A DNA stretch of 64,000 nt from Chloranthus sessilifolius (GCA_021018995.1 CM037598.1:76402671-76466670); one strand, 5' to 3'. Numbered from the stretch's first letter, positions 46,011 through 56,688 are shown. Notes: a model not told the origin generated them from the sequence alone. Translations and numbers: made by a program.

Positions 46011-46580
46011 TTTCGAAATGTTTCTTCGCAATGTTTTTCCCACACTTTTTCCTCTATTTTTCTAAGCCATTATCCTATGATCTAACCCACATTTAACCAC
46101 AACTTAACCCCTATGATCTATGCATCTTATTTACAAAAATTTACCTTGGATAGATCTCAAGTTGATTTCAAATCTAGGGTTGGAAGGCTAGGGTTCCAGC
46201 TTTAGCTTTTTCAGCGGATCCCTCATGCTGAATCGGCCTCTTTAATACTTGGATCCTTCCTTCCTCATTAGCCTCTACTCCTTGCATTAATCACTCTTTT
46301 ACTCTCTCTCTCTCTTTACTCTCCTTCAACAACCCAAAATACTCATCTAGGGTTATTAAACCCTTTTATCCCCTCTCTTAGTTTGTGTGTTGAGCACATG
46401 CACGTCAATAGGTATATGCGACTTCATATTTACAACACACACCACAAAATCACTCAAGCTATCACATCTCGTCCGTTCACCACATCCTATGCTAACTCTT
46501 GATCTCCTGATTGGTCAAACTTGTGACCAATGGGCACGCGATCGAGGTCATAGTTTTGCGTGATTTTGCGGGCTATTACA

Positions 46581-47079
46581 GCCTCCCCCCCTTGGGAATT
46601 TTCATCCTCGAAAATCACCCAGCGGTGTGGTGGTGTCTCTCTCCCACTTTTCGGAGGTGAGGTGGTTCATTTTACCCATACGTATTTAAGTCTCACACAT
46701 TCACACAATACAAACATGGAAGTAAAATGTAAACAAATTTAACAATTTATATAAAAAGCTACCTTTGTATTAAGGATTGAAGATTTTGATACAATGCCAA
46801 TAAGTTGGCGTACAATATAAACTACAGGTATAAAACAAAATACAAAATACATAAACGACTCAAACAGTCCCCCGTCGGTGATCGGGTCTTCAGCTGCAGT
46901 GGTCAGGTGGTGGATGTGGAGGAACGCGTCAGTGGTGGGATGGAAGGCGGTCACTCTATGGGCGAATTAAATCGTCCGATCCACTCTTCTTGTGAACCAA
47001 CATATCCAATAATGATGGGTGTGGGGTAGATAGGCTGGAGGGTGTGAAACATGAGAAATCAATCCTCCTGTTCATCCTC
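46581..47079 (-). other. T2 polypurine tract and 3' internal sequence
   Basis: Contains the polypurine tract next to the LTR (46,581-46,593), the FEDE-like landmark and about 450 bases with no convincing coding sequence. Confidence 0.7.
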
Positions 47080-48308
47080 TCGTTATTCGTCCATTAAACG
47101 TCCTCTATGGTAGGGCCGGATGGAGGCAGCCTTGTGATGGATGAGGTGGAGTGTGCGCGGAGTGTGCAGTGGTGTCGGCGTGGGCGTGGTGTGGGAGAAC
47201 CCTCTCCATGGATGGCTCTCTGCGGCGGTGTGCCCCACCCTCAAGTGGGTCCTGGCGAGGTGGTGGTGGGGTGGTGGCGGTGCTCTTGCTCTTCTTCTTC
47301 TTCTTTGGGGGCGGGAGGCGGGACGGGCTGGTAGGGTCCGCTTCAATAGGTTGTAGCTACTGGGTCCATGAAGACTTTGGTGAGCGTCTTCACGCGATCC
47401 GTAGCCCTCACCTCGTGGGGTGAAATAGTGTGGGAGGGCTCGTCGAGTAGCACTCCAACATGCTCGAGATATGAGCCGAGCATCGGCATCTTCTCCTTGG
47501 GCCGCATGTTGCCCTTCATCGGTTTAGTCTTGATGTACGCATCCCCTCAAGGATGACCATGGTAGCATCAAACCATCGGCCCTGAAGGCGCGTAAAGTGC
47601 ATGTTGCACTTTATCCCAGCTCGTGTCGTGGCGCATCGGGTAAAGGTTGCATTTATGATGGAGTCGAGCATCCACATGTAGGGTGGAAGGTCGACCCTCT
47701 TGATGGACGTGCGACCCTTCTTCCCGTTGGTCATGCGAGTCATGACCTCTTCAAAACAGGTTCCTTTTCAAAGGGTGGAAATAGGGTAGTTTCGGAGTAA
47801 AGTCGGTAGCATTCAAGCACCTCATGTATGTCGACGAGTGATCGTATAGAGGCGACCCTCGATTTTGGTTATAATGCAATCATCGTCACTAGGGCCATTG
47901 GTTAGCCCTTGGTAGAACAACCTCACCAATCTAGGGTAATAGGAACCCGGATTGGTTTGAGAAGGTTCTTGAGTCGGCACTGGTTAGGTAGTTCTGAGCC
48001 CATTGGGTCTCGCCCGGTAAATCGGGATTTGTGAATAGGGTAGGGTCAATGGTGTATTCGACCTCAAAGGTCTTGGCAGCCCACCACTCGTTTGGTTGCT
48101 CCACGTTGGTGGGTGGTGGTGGCATGGGGGTGGATTCGCGGGAAGACTCGCGCGTAGATGCGCTCGTCGAACCGGAGGTGGTCTCCGATTCCGACGGTGT
48201 CGGAGTCCTCACCGGCGATGGGGTAGGTGGTGGTGGTGCGGCGTTCTTACGCCTAACCGGTAGCTTGGATGTTGTCTTTTTCGAAGATAAACGGGTTTTG
48301 GGCGGCAT
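47080..48308 (-). pseudogene. Extra frame of T2 between integrase and 3' LTR (fossil)
   Basis: Sense-orientation coding-like region that Tekay elements do not normally have. It starts at ATG 48,308 (MPPKTRLSSKKTTSKL), followed by a Pro/Ser/Thr-rich low-complexity part and then NEWWAAKTFEVEYTIDP. Further left, protein-like text continues (LFYQGLTNGPSDDDC near 47,900; RVDLPPYMWMLDSIINATFT near 47,640). The basic Pro-rich start and LFY segment recall the uncharacterised extra frames seen in some plant retrotransposons; the assignment is weak. Base composition is more GC-rich than the neighbours. Not intact. A TATA box lies about 215 bases upstream. Confidence 0.5.
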
Positions 48309-48521
48309 GTTCACTAAACTAGGGTTTATCTAGCTTGAATTGAAGAAAAAACGGAAATCTAGGGTTTACCTTAGGTTTCGGAGGCGAATCTGGCGATTTG
48401 ACGCGAATCGTGAAAACCCAAACCCTAGAGCACTCGGTTGGTTGGAGAAGAAGGAGAAGATGAAACGCCCAAAAATCCCAAGCCAAATGATTTCGAATGG
48501 GGAATGAAATCCCCAAATTTA

Positions 48522-48529
48522 TTTATATA
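48522..48529 (-). promoter_or_regulatory. TATA box ahead of the extra T2 frame
   Basis: On the minus strand, GGGCTATATAAATAAATTTG includes TATATAAA at 48,529-48,522. Downstream are a C/T-rich leader (CTTCTCCTTCTTCTCCAACC) and the ATG at 48,308; directly upstream starts the internal CGATTAATCG array. This has the layout of an independent Pol II promoter inside the element. Confidence 0.6.
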
Positions 48530-48536
48530 GCCCGCG

Positions 48537-49010
48537 GCTCGATTAATCGAAATTCTATTTCGATTAATCGAAATTTTAAAACTAGGTTAAGCCGCGTAAA
48601 ATCGATTAATCGATTTCTCAAATCGATTAATCGAAAATAAAATTCGATTAATCGAAAATATTTCGATTAATCGAAATCGTGTTTGTTTAAAAATTTAAAA
48701 TTTTGAGCTCACTGGCGCGTGCCAGTCGATTAATCGAAATTCATTTCGATTAATCGAAATCTCAAAATCGATTAATCGAACTTAGTTTCGATTAATCGAA
48801 ATCGTGCAAAAACTTCAAAAATTTTCCAAAATTTCTTAAGTATTCGATTAATCGAAATCCCATTTCGATTAATCGAAATTTCTTTCTATGCATTTTCTAA
48901 CTCAACTTTTCATTTTCAGTCACTGGCACATGCCAGTCGACTAATCGAACAAGATCGATTAATCGAAATTCCAAATCGATTAATCGATTTGAAATTCGAT
49001 TAATCGATTT
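48537..49010 (-). promoter_or_regulatory. Internal CGATTAATCG palindrome array of T2
   Basis: About 16 copies, many extended to TTCGATTAATCGAA or ATCGATTAATCGAT, in 470 bases between the end of integrase and the TATA box at 48,529. Two copies are joined to a second palindrome-like word, CTGGCGCGTGCCAG (near 48,711) and CTGGCACATGCCAG (near 48,922). The same motif as in the LTR arrays but a separate cluster. Enhancer-like position; function inferred. Confidence 0.8.
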
Positions 49011-49148
49011 TGCCCAATTTCTACAGAACTTCAATTTCTTCGTTTCTTTTTCTTATTTTTGACAATTCATGACAGATTGGATTAAATTTCCATTGAATTA
49101 CAAGTATAGTGGAGCCTTCACAACACGTTTGTGGTTTACATTGCATTT

Positions 49149-50509
49149 TCACGTCGTTGGAAACAAGGCTGGGTATTGTTCTTTCACATCGGCCTCTCGT
49201 TCCCAAGTAGCCTCTTCTTTAGGATGATTGTTCCATCGAACAAGCACTAAGGGAATTACTTTAGTGCGCAGTGCTTGCTCTTTTCGATCCAAGATCTCCA
49301 CTGGTTCCTCTATCATGCTCATGTCCTCACACATCTCTATAGGTTGCTCGCCTAAGACATGAGACGGATCATTCACGCATTTCTCGAGCATCGATATGTG
49401 GAAGACATTATGTACTCGATCGAATAGCGGTGGTAAACTAATGCGATATGCAACTTCACCTATTCGTCCCAAAATTTCAAATGGTCCCACATAACGTGGA
49501 CTTAACTTCCCCCTCTTGCCAAATCTCATTACACCTTTCATAGGTGACACTTTCACAAACACGTGCTCGCCCACTTTATAGTCGACACTAGTCCGCTTTA
49601 TATCGGCGTAACTTTTCTGTCTACTTTGTGCTGTCTTCAACCTTTCTCGATAATTGAGCAGCGGTAGCATTATCTTCAAGTAGCTTTGGTCCTAATACAA
49701 ATTTCTCACTGTTCTTCCCAATTGAGAGGTGACTTGCATCGTCGTCCATATAGAGCTTCATATGGTGCCATGCCAATGCTCGTTTGAAAACTGTTATTAT
49801 ACGCGAACTCGAGCATCGGTAGATACTCATCCCAGTATCCTTGCATATCAAGCATGCACGCTCTGAGCATGTCTTCTATCACTTGGTTCACTCGCTCTGT
49901 CTGTCCATCAGTTTGAGGATGGAAAGCTGAACTAAAGTCTAGTCGTGTTCCCATTCCTTCTTGAAATTTCTTCCAAAATTTGGACGTATATAGTGGATCA
50001 CGATCTGAAACTATGCTGCTTGGAATACCATGTAATCTTACAATCTCTTTCATATATAGGTCTGCCAATCTTCCTACCGTATACGTAGTATTGTATGGCA
50101 AAAAGTGCGCTGATTTGGTCAATCGGTCTGACGCACCCAAATAGCATTATGTCTCTTGGCGACGAGGTAATCCAACAATGAAATCCATTGAGATCGATTC
50201 CACTTCCATTACGGTATTGGTAAAGGTTGCAATAATCGGCGGATGTCTATGATCAACCTTCACTTGTTGACAAGTCAAACATCGTGACACATACTCGGCC
50301 ACGTCTTGTTTCAGTCCTCTCCACCAGTAATTCTTTTTCAAATCTTGGTACATTTTGGTGCTACCAGGGTGGATCGCATAATTTGACTTATGAGCTTCAT
50401 CAAGAATTGTTCGTCTTAGATCGGCATTATCCGGGATGCATAGACGGCCTTTAAACAACAAAGAACCATCTGCTTTTACTGAGAAGTCCGAACTGATGCC
50501 TTCACTCAC
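49149..50509 (-). pseudogene. T2 integrase and chromodomain-like tail (fossil)
   Basis: Zinc module with HPGSTKMYQDLKKNYWW and CLTCQQVKVDHRHPP. Core with MDFIVGLPRR, SIVSDRDPLYTSKFW and AFHPQTDGQTERVNQVIE (D-D-E). C-terminal MKGVMRFGKRGKLSPRYVGP, HNVFHISMLEKC and a tail with LVRWNNHPKEEATWEREADV, the Tekay-type chromodomain-like end. Fossil; few breaks. Confidence 0.88.
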
Positions 50510-50526
50510 GTCTTGACGACTCCTTG

Positions 50527-51900
50527 TTAATCTGTCGGATCTTTCATCCAGAGCTCGTGGATATGTTCAAATATCAGCTTTACTGAGATGTTAGCCAAAA
50601 AGGATCCAGTGTCCTTTGACTCAATGTTCGCATCATAGCATGCCAGGTCTTCCAATAGTTTCCATCGGTGCATACCCAAAATCAATGAAGCTAACTGAGC
50701 TGAACCCTTTCGACTCAATGCATCGGCTACTACATTCGCCTTGCCAGGATGATATTGTATGGAGCAATCATAATCCTTGAGGAATTCCATCCATCTGCGC
50801 TGTCTCATATTGAGCTCTTTCTGTGTAAACAGATATCGGAGGCTCTTATGATCGGTGAAAATTTCAAAAGTCTCACCATACAAGTAATGTCTCCAAATCT
50901 TTAGCGCAAAAATGACTGCTGCCAGTTCCAAGTCATGAGTCGGGTAATTTTTCTCGTGTTCTTTCAGCTGTCTTGATCCGTAAGCTATCACCTTCTTGTG
51001 TTGGTTGAGCACACAACCAAGGCCATTGTATGACGCGTCGCTGTACACTGCGTATCCTCCACTGCCTGAAGGAATTGCCAACACTGGAGCCGAAGTGAGT
51101 CTCGTTTTGAGTTCTTGAAAACTCTTCTCGCATGCCTCACTCCACTCAAACCTTGAATCTTTTCGTGTCAGCCTTGTGAGAGGTCCCGATATTTTTGAAA
51201 ACCCCTCAACGAAACGTCGATAATAGCCTGCTAAGCCCAAAACTTGGACATCTTGCTCCCATTTAACTCTTGCTTCTATCTTTCTTTGGGTCTCTGGTAC
51301 GCCTTGCTTGAGACGACATGTCCCAAAAGTCGACTTCTTCCAAAACTCACACTTCTTTGAGTTTGGCGTATAATTGGTGTTCACGTGGCGTTTGTAGAGC
51401 AATCCTCAAGTGTTCTTCGTGTTCTCTTGGATTTGGAGTATATTAGTATATCATCAACTAACACACTACCACGAGTCCAAGTGTGGTTTAAACACTCGTT
51501 CATCGGATCCATAAATGACGGGGCATTCGTTAATCCAAAAGCGGCATCAAGGAATTCATAGTGTCCATACCGTGTCCGGAAAGTTTTGTCAGATGTCCTC
51601 TGCCTTGACTGGCCCGATGATACCCGGATCTCGTGTCAATCTTAGAAAAATACTTTGCTCCTTTGCGGTTGGTGAATAGATCGTCTATTCTAGGTAAAGG
51701 GTATCGGTTCTTCACGGTGAGTTTGTTCAATTGTCGATAGTCAATGCATAGCCTCATTGACCCATCTTTCTTCTTGACAAACAAGACCGGTGCTCCCCAT
51801 GGAGATACACTTGGTCTAACAAACCCCTTGTCCATAAGCTCTTGTAGTTGCTCCTTCAACTCCTTTAACTCAGCGGGAGCCATTCTATAAGGTGCTTTCG
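50527..51900 (-). pseudogene. T2 reverse transcriptase and RNase H region (fossil)
   Basis: Reverse transcriptase starts [20 protein letters not shown], then [20 protein letters not shown] and [12 protein letters not shown]. RNase H includes [37 protein letters not shown] and [12 protein letters not shown]. Normal Tekay order. Fossil; broken, and the region around the catalytic core is poorly readable. Confidence 0.87.
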
Positions 51901-52470
51901 AAATAGGCTCCGTTCCTGGTGTTAAGTCAATGGCGAATTCTACCTCTCTTTGAGGTAATCCGGCAATTCTTCCGAAACACGTCGTAAGTCTCGCTAGCTA
52001 TCTCAAAATGACGTTCTTTTCTTCCTTGTCCTCCTTCAAGAACGCTAAGTATCCATCGCAACCCTTTCGATCATCTTTTCGGCCTTCTGCTGAGATCGAT
52101 GCATGATAATGACCTCACTCCTTGAAACCGAAATGATCTTCTTGTGTTGGTCCGAAATGACTACCTTGTTCTTGCAATCAATGGTCGCACAATGTCACAA
52201 CCAACCATGCCAAGGATCACATCAAACCCTTGCATGTCTAATGATTATCAACTTTCCTTCCATTTCATGCACTTCTAAGTCTTGAACTGCTGCGACGATG
52301 GATTTGCAAGCTAACTCCGTGTCTACTAACTCTCCAAATGAATAGACACGATAGACGAAATCCAACGTCTCGAACGATCTTCATCTTCTTAGTAAAAGCG
52401 TGGAGTAGCGAATGAGTGGGTAGACCCGGTCTATCAACACTCGTCTAAATACACTTCCCTTTTCATACAT
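51901..52470 (-). pseudogene. T2 protease region (fossil)
   Basis: Lies between the gag zinc knuckles and reverse transcriptase where protease belongs. Only fragments are readable, including MQGFDVILGMVG-like text near 52,210-52,240 (the conserved FDVILGMDWL segment of Tekay proteases) and [17 protein letters not shown]-like text at the entry to reverse transcriptase near 51,900. Fossil. Confidence 0.6.
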
Positions 52471-52660
52471 AGTTAAAGTACCTATAATATATATACACAT
52501 ACATACAGAAATTTACACATCAAAATGCACTCTCAGTTTATATTAAAAGAATCTACACTATTCCTAATGCATGCACCCTTTCCATCTAGAATTCTTTATG
52601 AAACGAAATTTTTTTTTTTTTTTTTTTTTGTAATAAAATCAAATTTCTCACCTTGGATGA
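52471..52660. repeat. Low-complexity stretch in T2 (TA/CA-rich and poly-T)
   Basis: ATATATATACACATACATAC near 52,487 and a run of about 20 T at 52,609-52,629. It is non-coding and separates gag from the protease region, which is unusual for Tekay and probably reflects a small insertion. Confidence 0.6.
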
Positions 52661-53988
52661 CGTCGTGCACATTCCCTGCTTCCTGAGCAGTGACTGCATA
52701 GGCTCTCCCCCTAACAATCGGCTTCCTTGCTTGAATGGGTCGTGGTGTCTTTATGCTTGCCGTCTTGCCCTTGTCCGTCTCGGCAATCCTTGATCATGTG
52801 GCCCACCTTGCCACATCGAAACAACTTCTAGTTCCGATTCTGCAGTCTATAGTCCTATGCGGCTTGCCACATCTGGCACACGTCTCTCGAGGTGCGGAAG
52901 ATAAGGTACGAGAACCCTGTGTGATAGTGGCACCAGTAGACATGGCAGGGCTCTCATAGCGAATAGGTCTCCCCGACGCAAGTAATGGAAACCTCTGTTG
53001 GTGTTATTTGTTGTTCTTGTTGCGCGGTCTTCCAAAACCTCCACGAACTGCGGTCTCGACTCGACCCACAACCTCGGCTTTTTATTCACGGTTGTTAAGT
53101 TCCCCATCCTTCCTGGTCAAGTCCTCTCTCTGTTGCTCTCTCTGCTATATCTGTTTGTGTTCTCCTCTTCTACAACCAATGCTTTGCTCATGACCTCTTC
53201 ATAGGTCCTCGGTTGAAATGGAGCTACGCCTCCCTAACCTCGGCTTCAAACCTTCGAAACCTCTTGGACTTCATCACTTGAGCGGCGTGTCCGAGCAAAA
53301 CAGGCAAGTCGTAGAAACTCTACCCCGTATTCTCTCACTGTCAATCTCCCTTGTACTAACTGCAAAAATTGTATCTCTAGTTGGTTCCTCACCACTTCTG
53401 GGAAATATTGTTTGTTGAACTCCTCAACAAACTCCTCCCAAGTGCAACGCAACTCTGGGGTCTCCACGAGCAGAGTCCTTATCACGGACTTCCACCAAGG
53501 CCCAGCCTCCCCATCCAACATGTAATGCCCATCTTACACTCTCATCTTCCGTGCAAGTTAGCACGCTAAAACTTTCTCCATTTCCATCGGTAATTCTCGC
53601 CGCCATTGTGTTGCCCAGAAAATGAAGGAGGTCTCATCCTTCTAAACTCTGTAAAGATGAGGGCACGAACCAACGCAGTCCTACAGTGGTGTAGGTGGCT
53701 GCTATTCTCTTGACGCATGAGCTGCAAAGGATGTCGCTTGTTGTGCCATGGCACCTGCCATAGTCTCCATAGTGTGCATCATCCTTTGTCGCTCTTCTCT
53801 GTCCTCTTGTCTTTCTCTCAATCTTTCTTGCTCTCTTTGATCTTGATCCTGATGATCTCGATCCTCTTCTTCATGTTGTCTGCTACTACCCCACCTCTAA
53901 AGGCACTCTGTTGGTAGGAGAGATGTAACCATCTCCACTCGTGAACTCCTTTGATGGCCTCCCTTGGTGGCCCCTCCTCTAGTGACAT
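52661..53988 (-). pseudogene. T2 gag region with zinc knuckles (fossil)
   Basis: A start is likely at ATG 53,988 (MSLEEGPPREAIKGVHEW). A charged coiled-coil-like region follows, then capsid text PPSFSGQHNGGENYRWKW, EDESVRWALHVG and WEEFVEEFNKQYFPEVVRNQ near 53,390-53,440. C-terminal text near 52,780-52,880 has two Cys/His clusters (CARCGKPHRT and CFRCGKVGHMIKDC-like) expected of Tekay nucleocapsids. Fossil; broken. Confidence 0.75.
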
Positions 53989-54070
53989 TGCTGCATTTGA
54001 AACTAAAGTTTAGTTAGCGAAGCCCTATGTTCTGACGAAAGAATCCTTGTCGAAATTGCTAAAGAAAATA

Positions 54071-54082
54071 GCTTTGATACCA
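54071..54082 (-). other. T2 primer-binding site (initiator tRNA-Met type)
   Basis: TGGTATCAAAGC read on the minus strand, two bases from the LTR end, resembles the plant consensus TGGTATCAGAGC complementary to initiator tRNA-Met. Confidence 0.8.
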
Positions 54083-54084
54083 AG

Positions 54085-56683
54085 CGTGATGGCGGATTTG
54101 GCACCCAAAACCCGTGCCATCGACGATCATCTTGACCGTGCCCCTTAACTATGCACGGAACACTGGTATATCAAGCATAAAAAGAAATAAGAACAACTTG
54201 CGGAATTTAAATCTAATTAGAATTACTTTTCAAAGGACAGTTCTACCCTCATGCCTCTGCATGAAGGGAGAACCGATCCGAACCATCGATGATATAAATC
54301 ATCACAGATGGTTCGCCAAAGAATAATCCAAACTCTATACATATACATGTTTTCACAAAATAAAGGCTTGACATACCAAGCGTACAATCTCTACTCAAAA
54401 CTCCTCAAAGTAGCACATGAGTCCTCTAGAAGAAGTCCTCTGGAGGTGGCTCCAACTCCTCACAAAGAAAGTCCGACTCACGGGATCGGCGTCTGAAACC
54501 TCCGGCAAATGCTACTAATGGACCTGCGACGTATAGTCTATAGGGTGAGCTACATCCTAGCTCAATAGGGAACAAACACTGCTGAACATATAAGTTATAA
54601 CTCACATATATTCTATGATATGCCATGCATGATGTGACTATGCAGTTGTTGATAAAACAGTTAAAAGCATTCGTTTACTGTTGATTTCTTATGTTTTCAT
54701 TTACTCATGAAAAATGCTGAAAAGGCCTAAAGCAAAACTTAAACTTTCAACTTAAGTAATCCCCGAGCAATATAGCATCGAGCCCGAGCTACCCTTCATC
54801 GTCATCTATATAGACAGTTTTAATGTATTCCCTGGGAATACTATATAGTACCCAAGCCCCTTTCCCCTGGGGATTGGTGGCGGGGTTTCACATCTCATCA
54901 ACACCCCAGGGTGTGTGTGCTTTTCACGGATAAGCCTCCATGGACCGCCTACGGTTTCGCCACGACGGTCAGTCACGGATATCCTGCCCGTGTCGGTGGA
55001 TATCCCGCCTAAGGAACCTCAAATAACAAAATATCGATTGCCTTACATATAGTTATTCACCGTGTAAGTGTGCTATCTTATATCAGTTAGGCCCTATCAA
55101 ACATGATTCAATCTGTGAATACATCCCTGGGATGTATCCATTAACTTGCATCACACCTGATGCTCTTATCTCTTTACTTCTTCATCCCCTGGGGATGGCT
55201 CATTCGTTTACTCTTATGAATGTCACGCACGCACACCTTTCACATTTCTTTAAGCAATAAAAATAATTGAATTGAAATTTATATCACTACATACATGCTC
55301 TTGTAAAATAAAGTACATGTTCAGGGTGTTCCCTACCTCAAGTCTTCACTTGTTCAATGCATCAAGGTCCCACGTGGCTCCTCGTGCACTAGCTCACACG
55401 TACCACCTATGGTACCACACAACAGGTAAAACACATCACAAGGGATGCAATAAAGAAGGTATAAGATCCTCCAAGAATCTTAAAGTCAAACCTAAAAGTC
55501 AACAAAATTTATCCCAGTCGATTAATCGAAATCCAGAATCGATTAATCGAACTTGGTTCGATTAATCGATTTCCAAAATCGATTAATCGAAGGTCAATAT
55601 CGATTAATCGAAGTAATTTCGATTAATCGAAATTCTCCTTTTCGCAAAGTCCATTCTCAGTTCGAACGGAATTGTCATTCGATTAATCGAATTTTCGATT
55701 AATCGAAATTCTTCTTTCATAAGTACACCTCGTTGAGCTTGAGTTTCCATTCGATTAATCGAATCCAGTTTCGATTAATCGAATTTCTTCTTTTCGCAAG
55801 GTACACCTACTGTTCGAACAGTTGAATTTCACAAGTCGATTAATCGATCCCAAATCGATTAATCGAAAACTCAAATCGATTAATCGAAATCCCATTTCGA
55901 TTAGTCGATTTTCATAAATCATTTCCTCCAACCCTTGGGGTCCACTTGGAGGTTCAGATGATTAATCGATTCTCAAATCGATTAATCGAATCAAATTCGA
56001 TTAATCGAAATCCAATTCGATTAATCGAAGTCGTGGTCTTCTGACCTTTCAACTTCCTGGCCAATTTCGATTAATCGAAACCCAATTTCGATTAATCGAA
56101 ATTGTCAGATTCAGCCCTTTTCGAGCTGTTCTTCCCAATCTTTTTTTTTCCTCTATTTTTCTAAGCCATTATCCTGATCTAACCCACATTTAACCACAAC
56201 TTAACCCCTATGATCTATGCATCTTATTTACAAAAATTTACCTTGGATAGATCTCAAGTTGATTTCAAATCTAGGGTTGGAAGGCTAGGGTTCCAGCTTT
56301 AGCTTTTTCAGTGGATCCCTTGCGTTGAATCGGCCTCTTTAATACTTGGATCCTTCCTTCCTCAGCTAGCCTCTACTCCTTGCATTAATCACTCTTTTTA
56401 CTCTCTCTCTCTCTTCTTTACTCTCCTTCAACAACCCAAAATACTCATCTAGGGTTATTAAACCCTTTTATCCCTCTCTTAGTTTGTGTGTTGAGCACAT
56501 GCACCTCAATAGGTATATGCGACTTCATATTTACAACACACACCACGAAATCACTCAAGCTATCACATCTCGTCCGTTCACCACATCCTATGCTAACTCT
56601 TGATCTCCTGATTGGTCAAACTTGTGACCAATCGGGCACGGATCCCGAGGTCATAGTTTTGCGTGATTTTTCGGGCTATTACA
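54085..56683 (-). repeat. T2 5' LTR (2.6 kb)
   Basis: Partner of 43,962-46,580. On the minus strand it starts TGTAATAGCCCGAAAAATCA; the 3' end near 54,085 is slightly altered relative to the other LTR. It carries the same palindrome clusters (CGATTAATCG at about 55,515-56,105; CCCTGGG-centred at about 54,825-55,195). Confidence 0.92.
55515..56105 (-). promoter_or_regulatory. CGATTAATCG palindrome array in T2 5' LTR
   Basis: Same array as at 45,410-46,010, with slightly more intact copies (about 20-22). It sits in the copy of the LTR that would drive expression of the element. Function is inferred. Confidence 0.8.
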
Positions 56684-56688
56684 GTTGG

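Larger units (their letters stand above)
43962..46580 (-). repeat. T2 3' LTR (2.6 kb)
   Basis: On the minus strand it starts TGTAATAGCCCGCAAAATCA and ends GGGCTGTCACA. It carries about 20 CGATTAATCG palindromes (45,410-46,010) and a set of CCCTGGG-centred palindromes (44,703-45,093), with TATA-like ACTATATAGT at 44,717-44,726 and TCTATATAGA just beyond. Long stretches are identical to the 5' LTR, with clustered small differences. Confidence 0.93.
43962..56683 (-). mobile_element. Tekay-like chromovirus T2, complete in outline, inserted in Tat/Ogre gag (fossil)
   Basis: Minus-strand element of 12.7 kb. LTRs 43,962-46,580 and about 54,085-56,683 are flanked by a perfect GTTGG duplication (43,957-43,961 and 56,684-56,688). 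The primer site TGGTATCAAAGC (read on the minus strand, 54,071-54,082) fits initiator tRNA-Met. The polypurine tract CAAGGGGGGAGGC (46,581-46,593) is preceded by TTTTCGAGGATGAAAATTC, the Tekay FEDE landmark. Gag, protease, reverse transcriptase, RNase H and integrase follow in order, plus an extra frame 3' of integrase. LTRs are nearly alike, so it is younger than the Athila copy. The coding part has more than five breaks. Confidence 0.93.

Noticed and set aside
47107-47423. Plus-strand Gly/Trp/Ser-rich frames
   Set aside because: They are the reverse complement of the more convincing Pro-rich minus-strand extra frame of T2.
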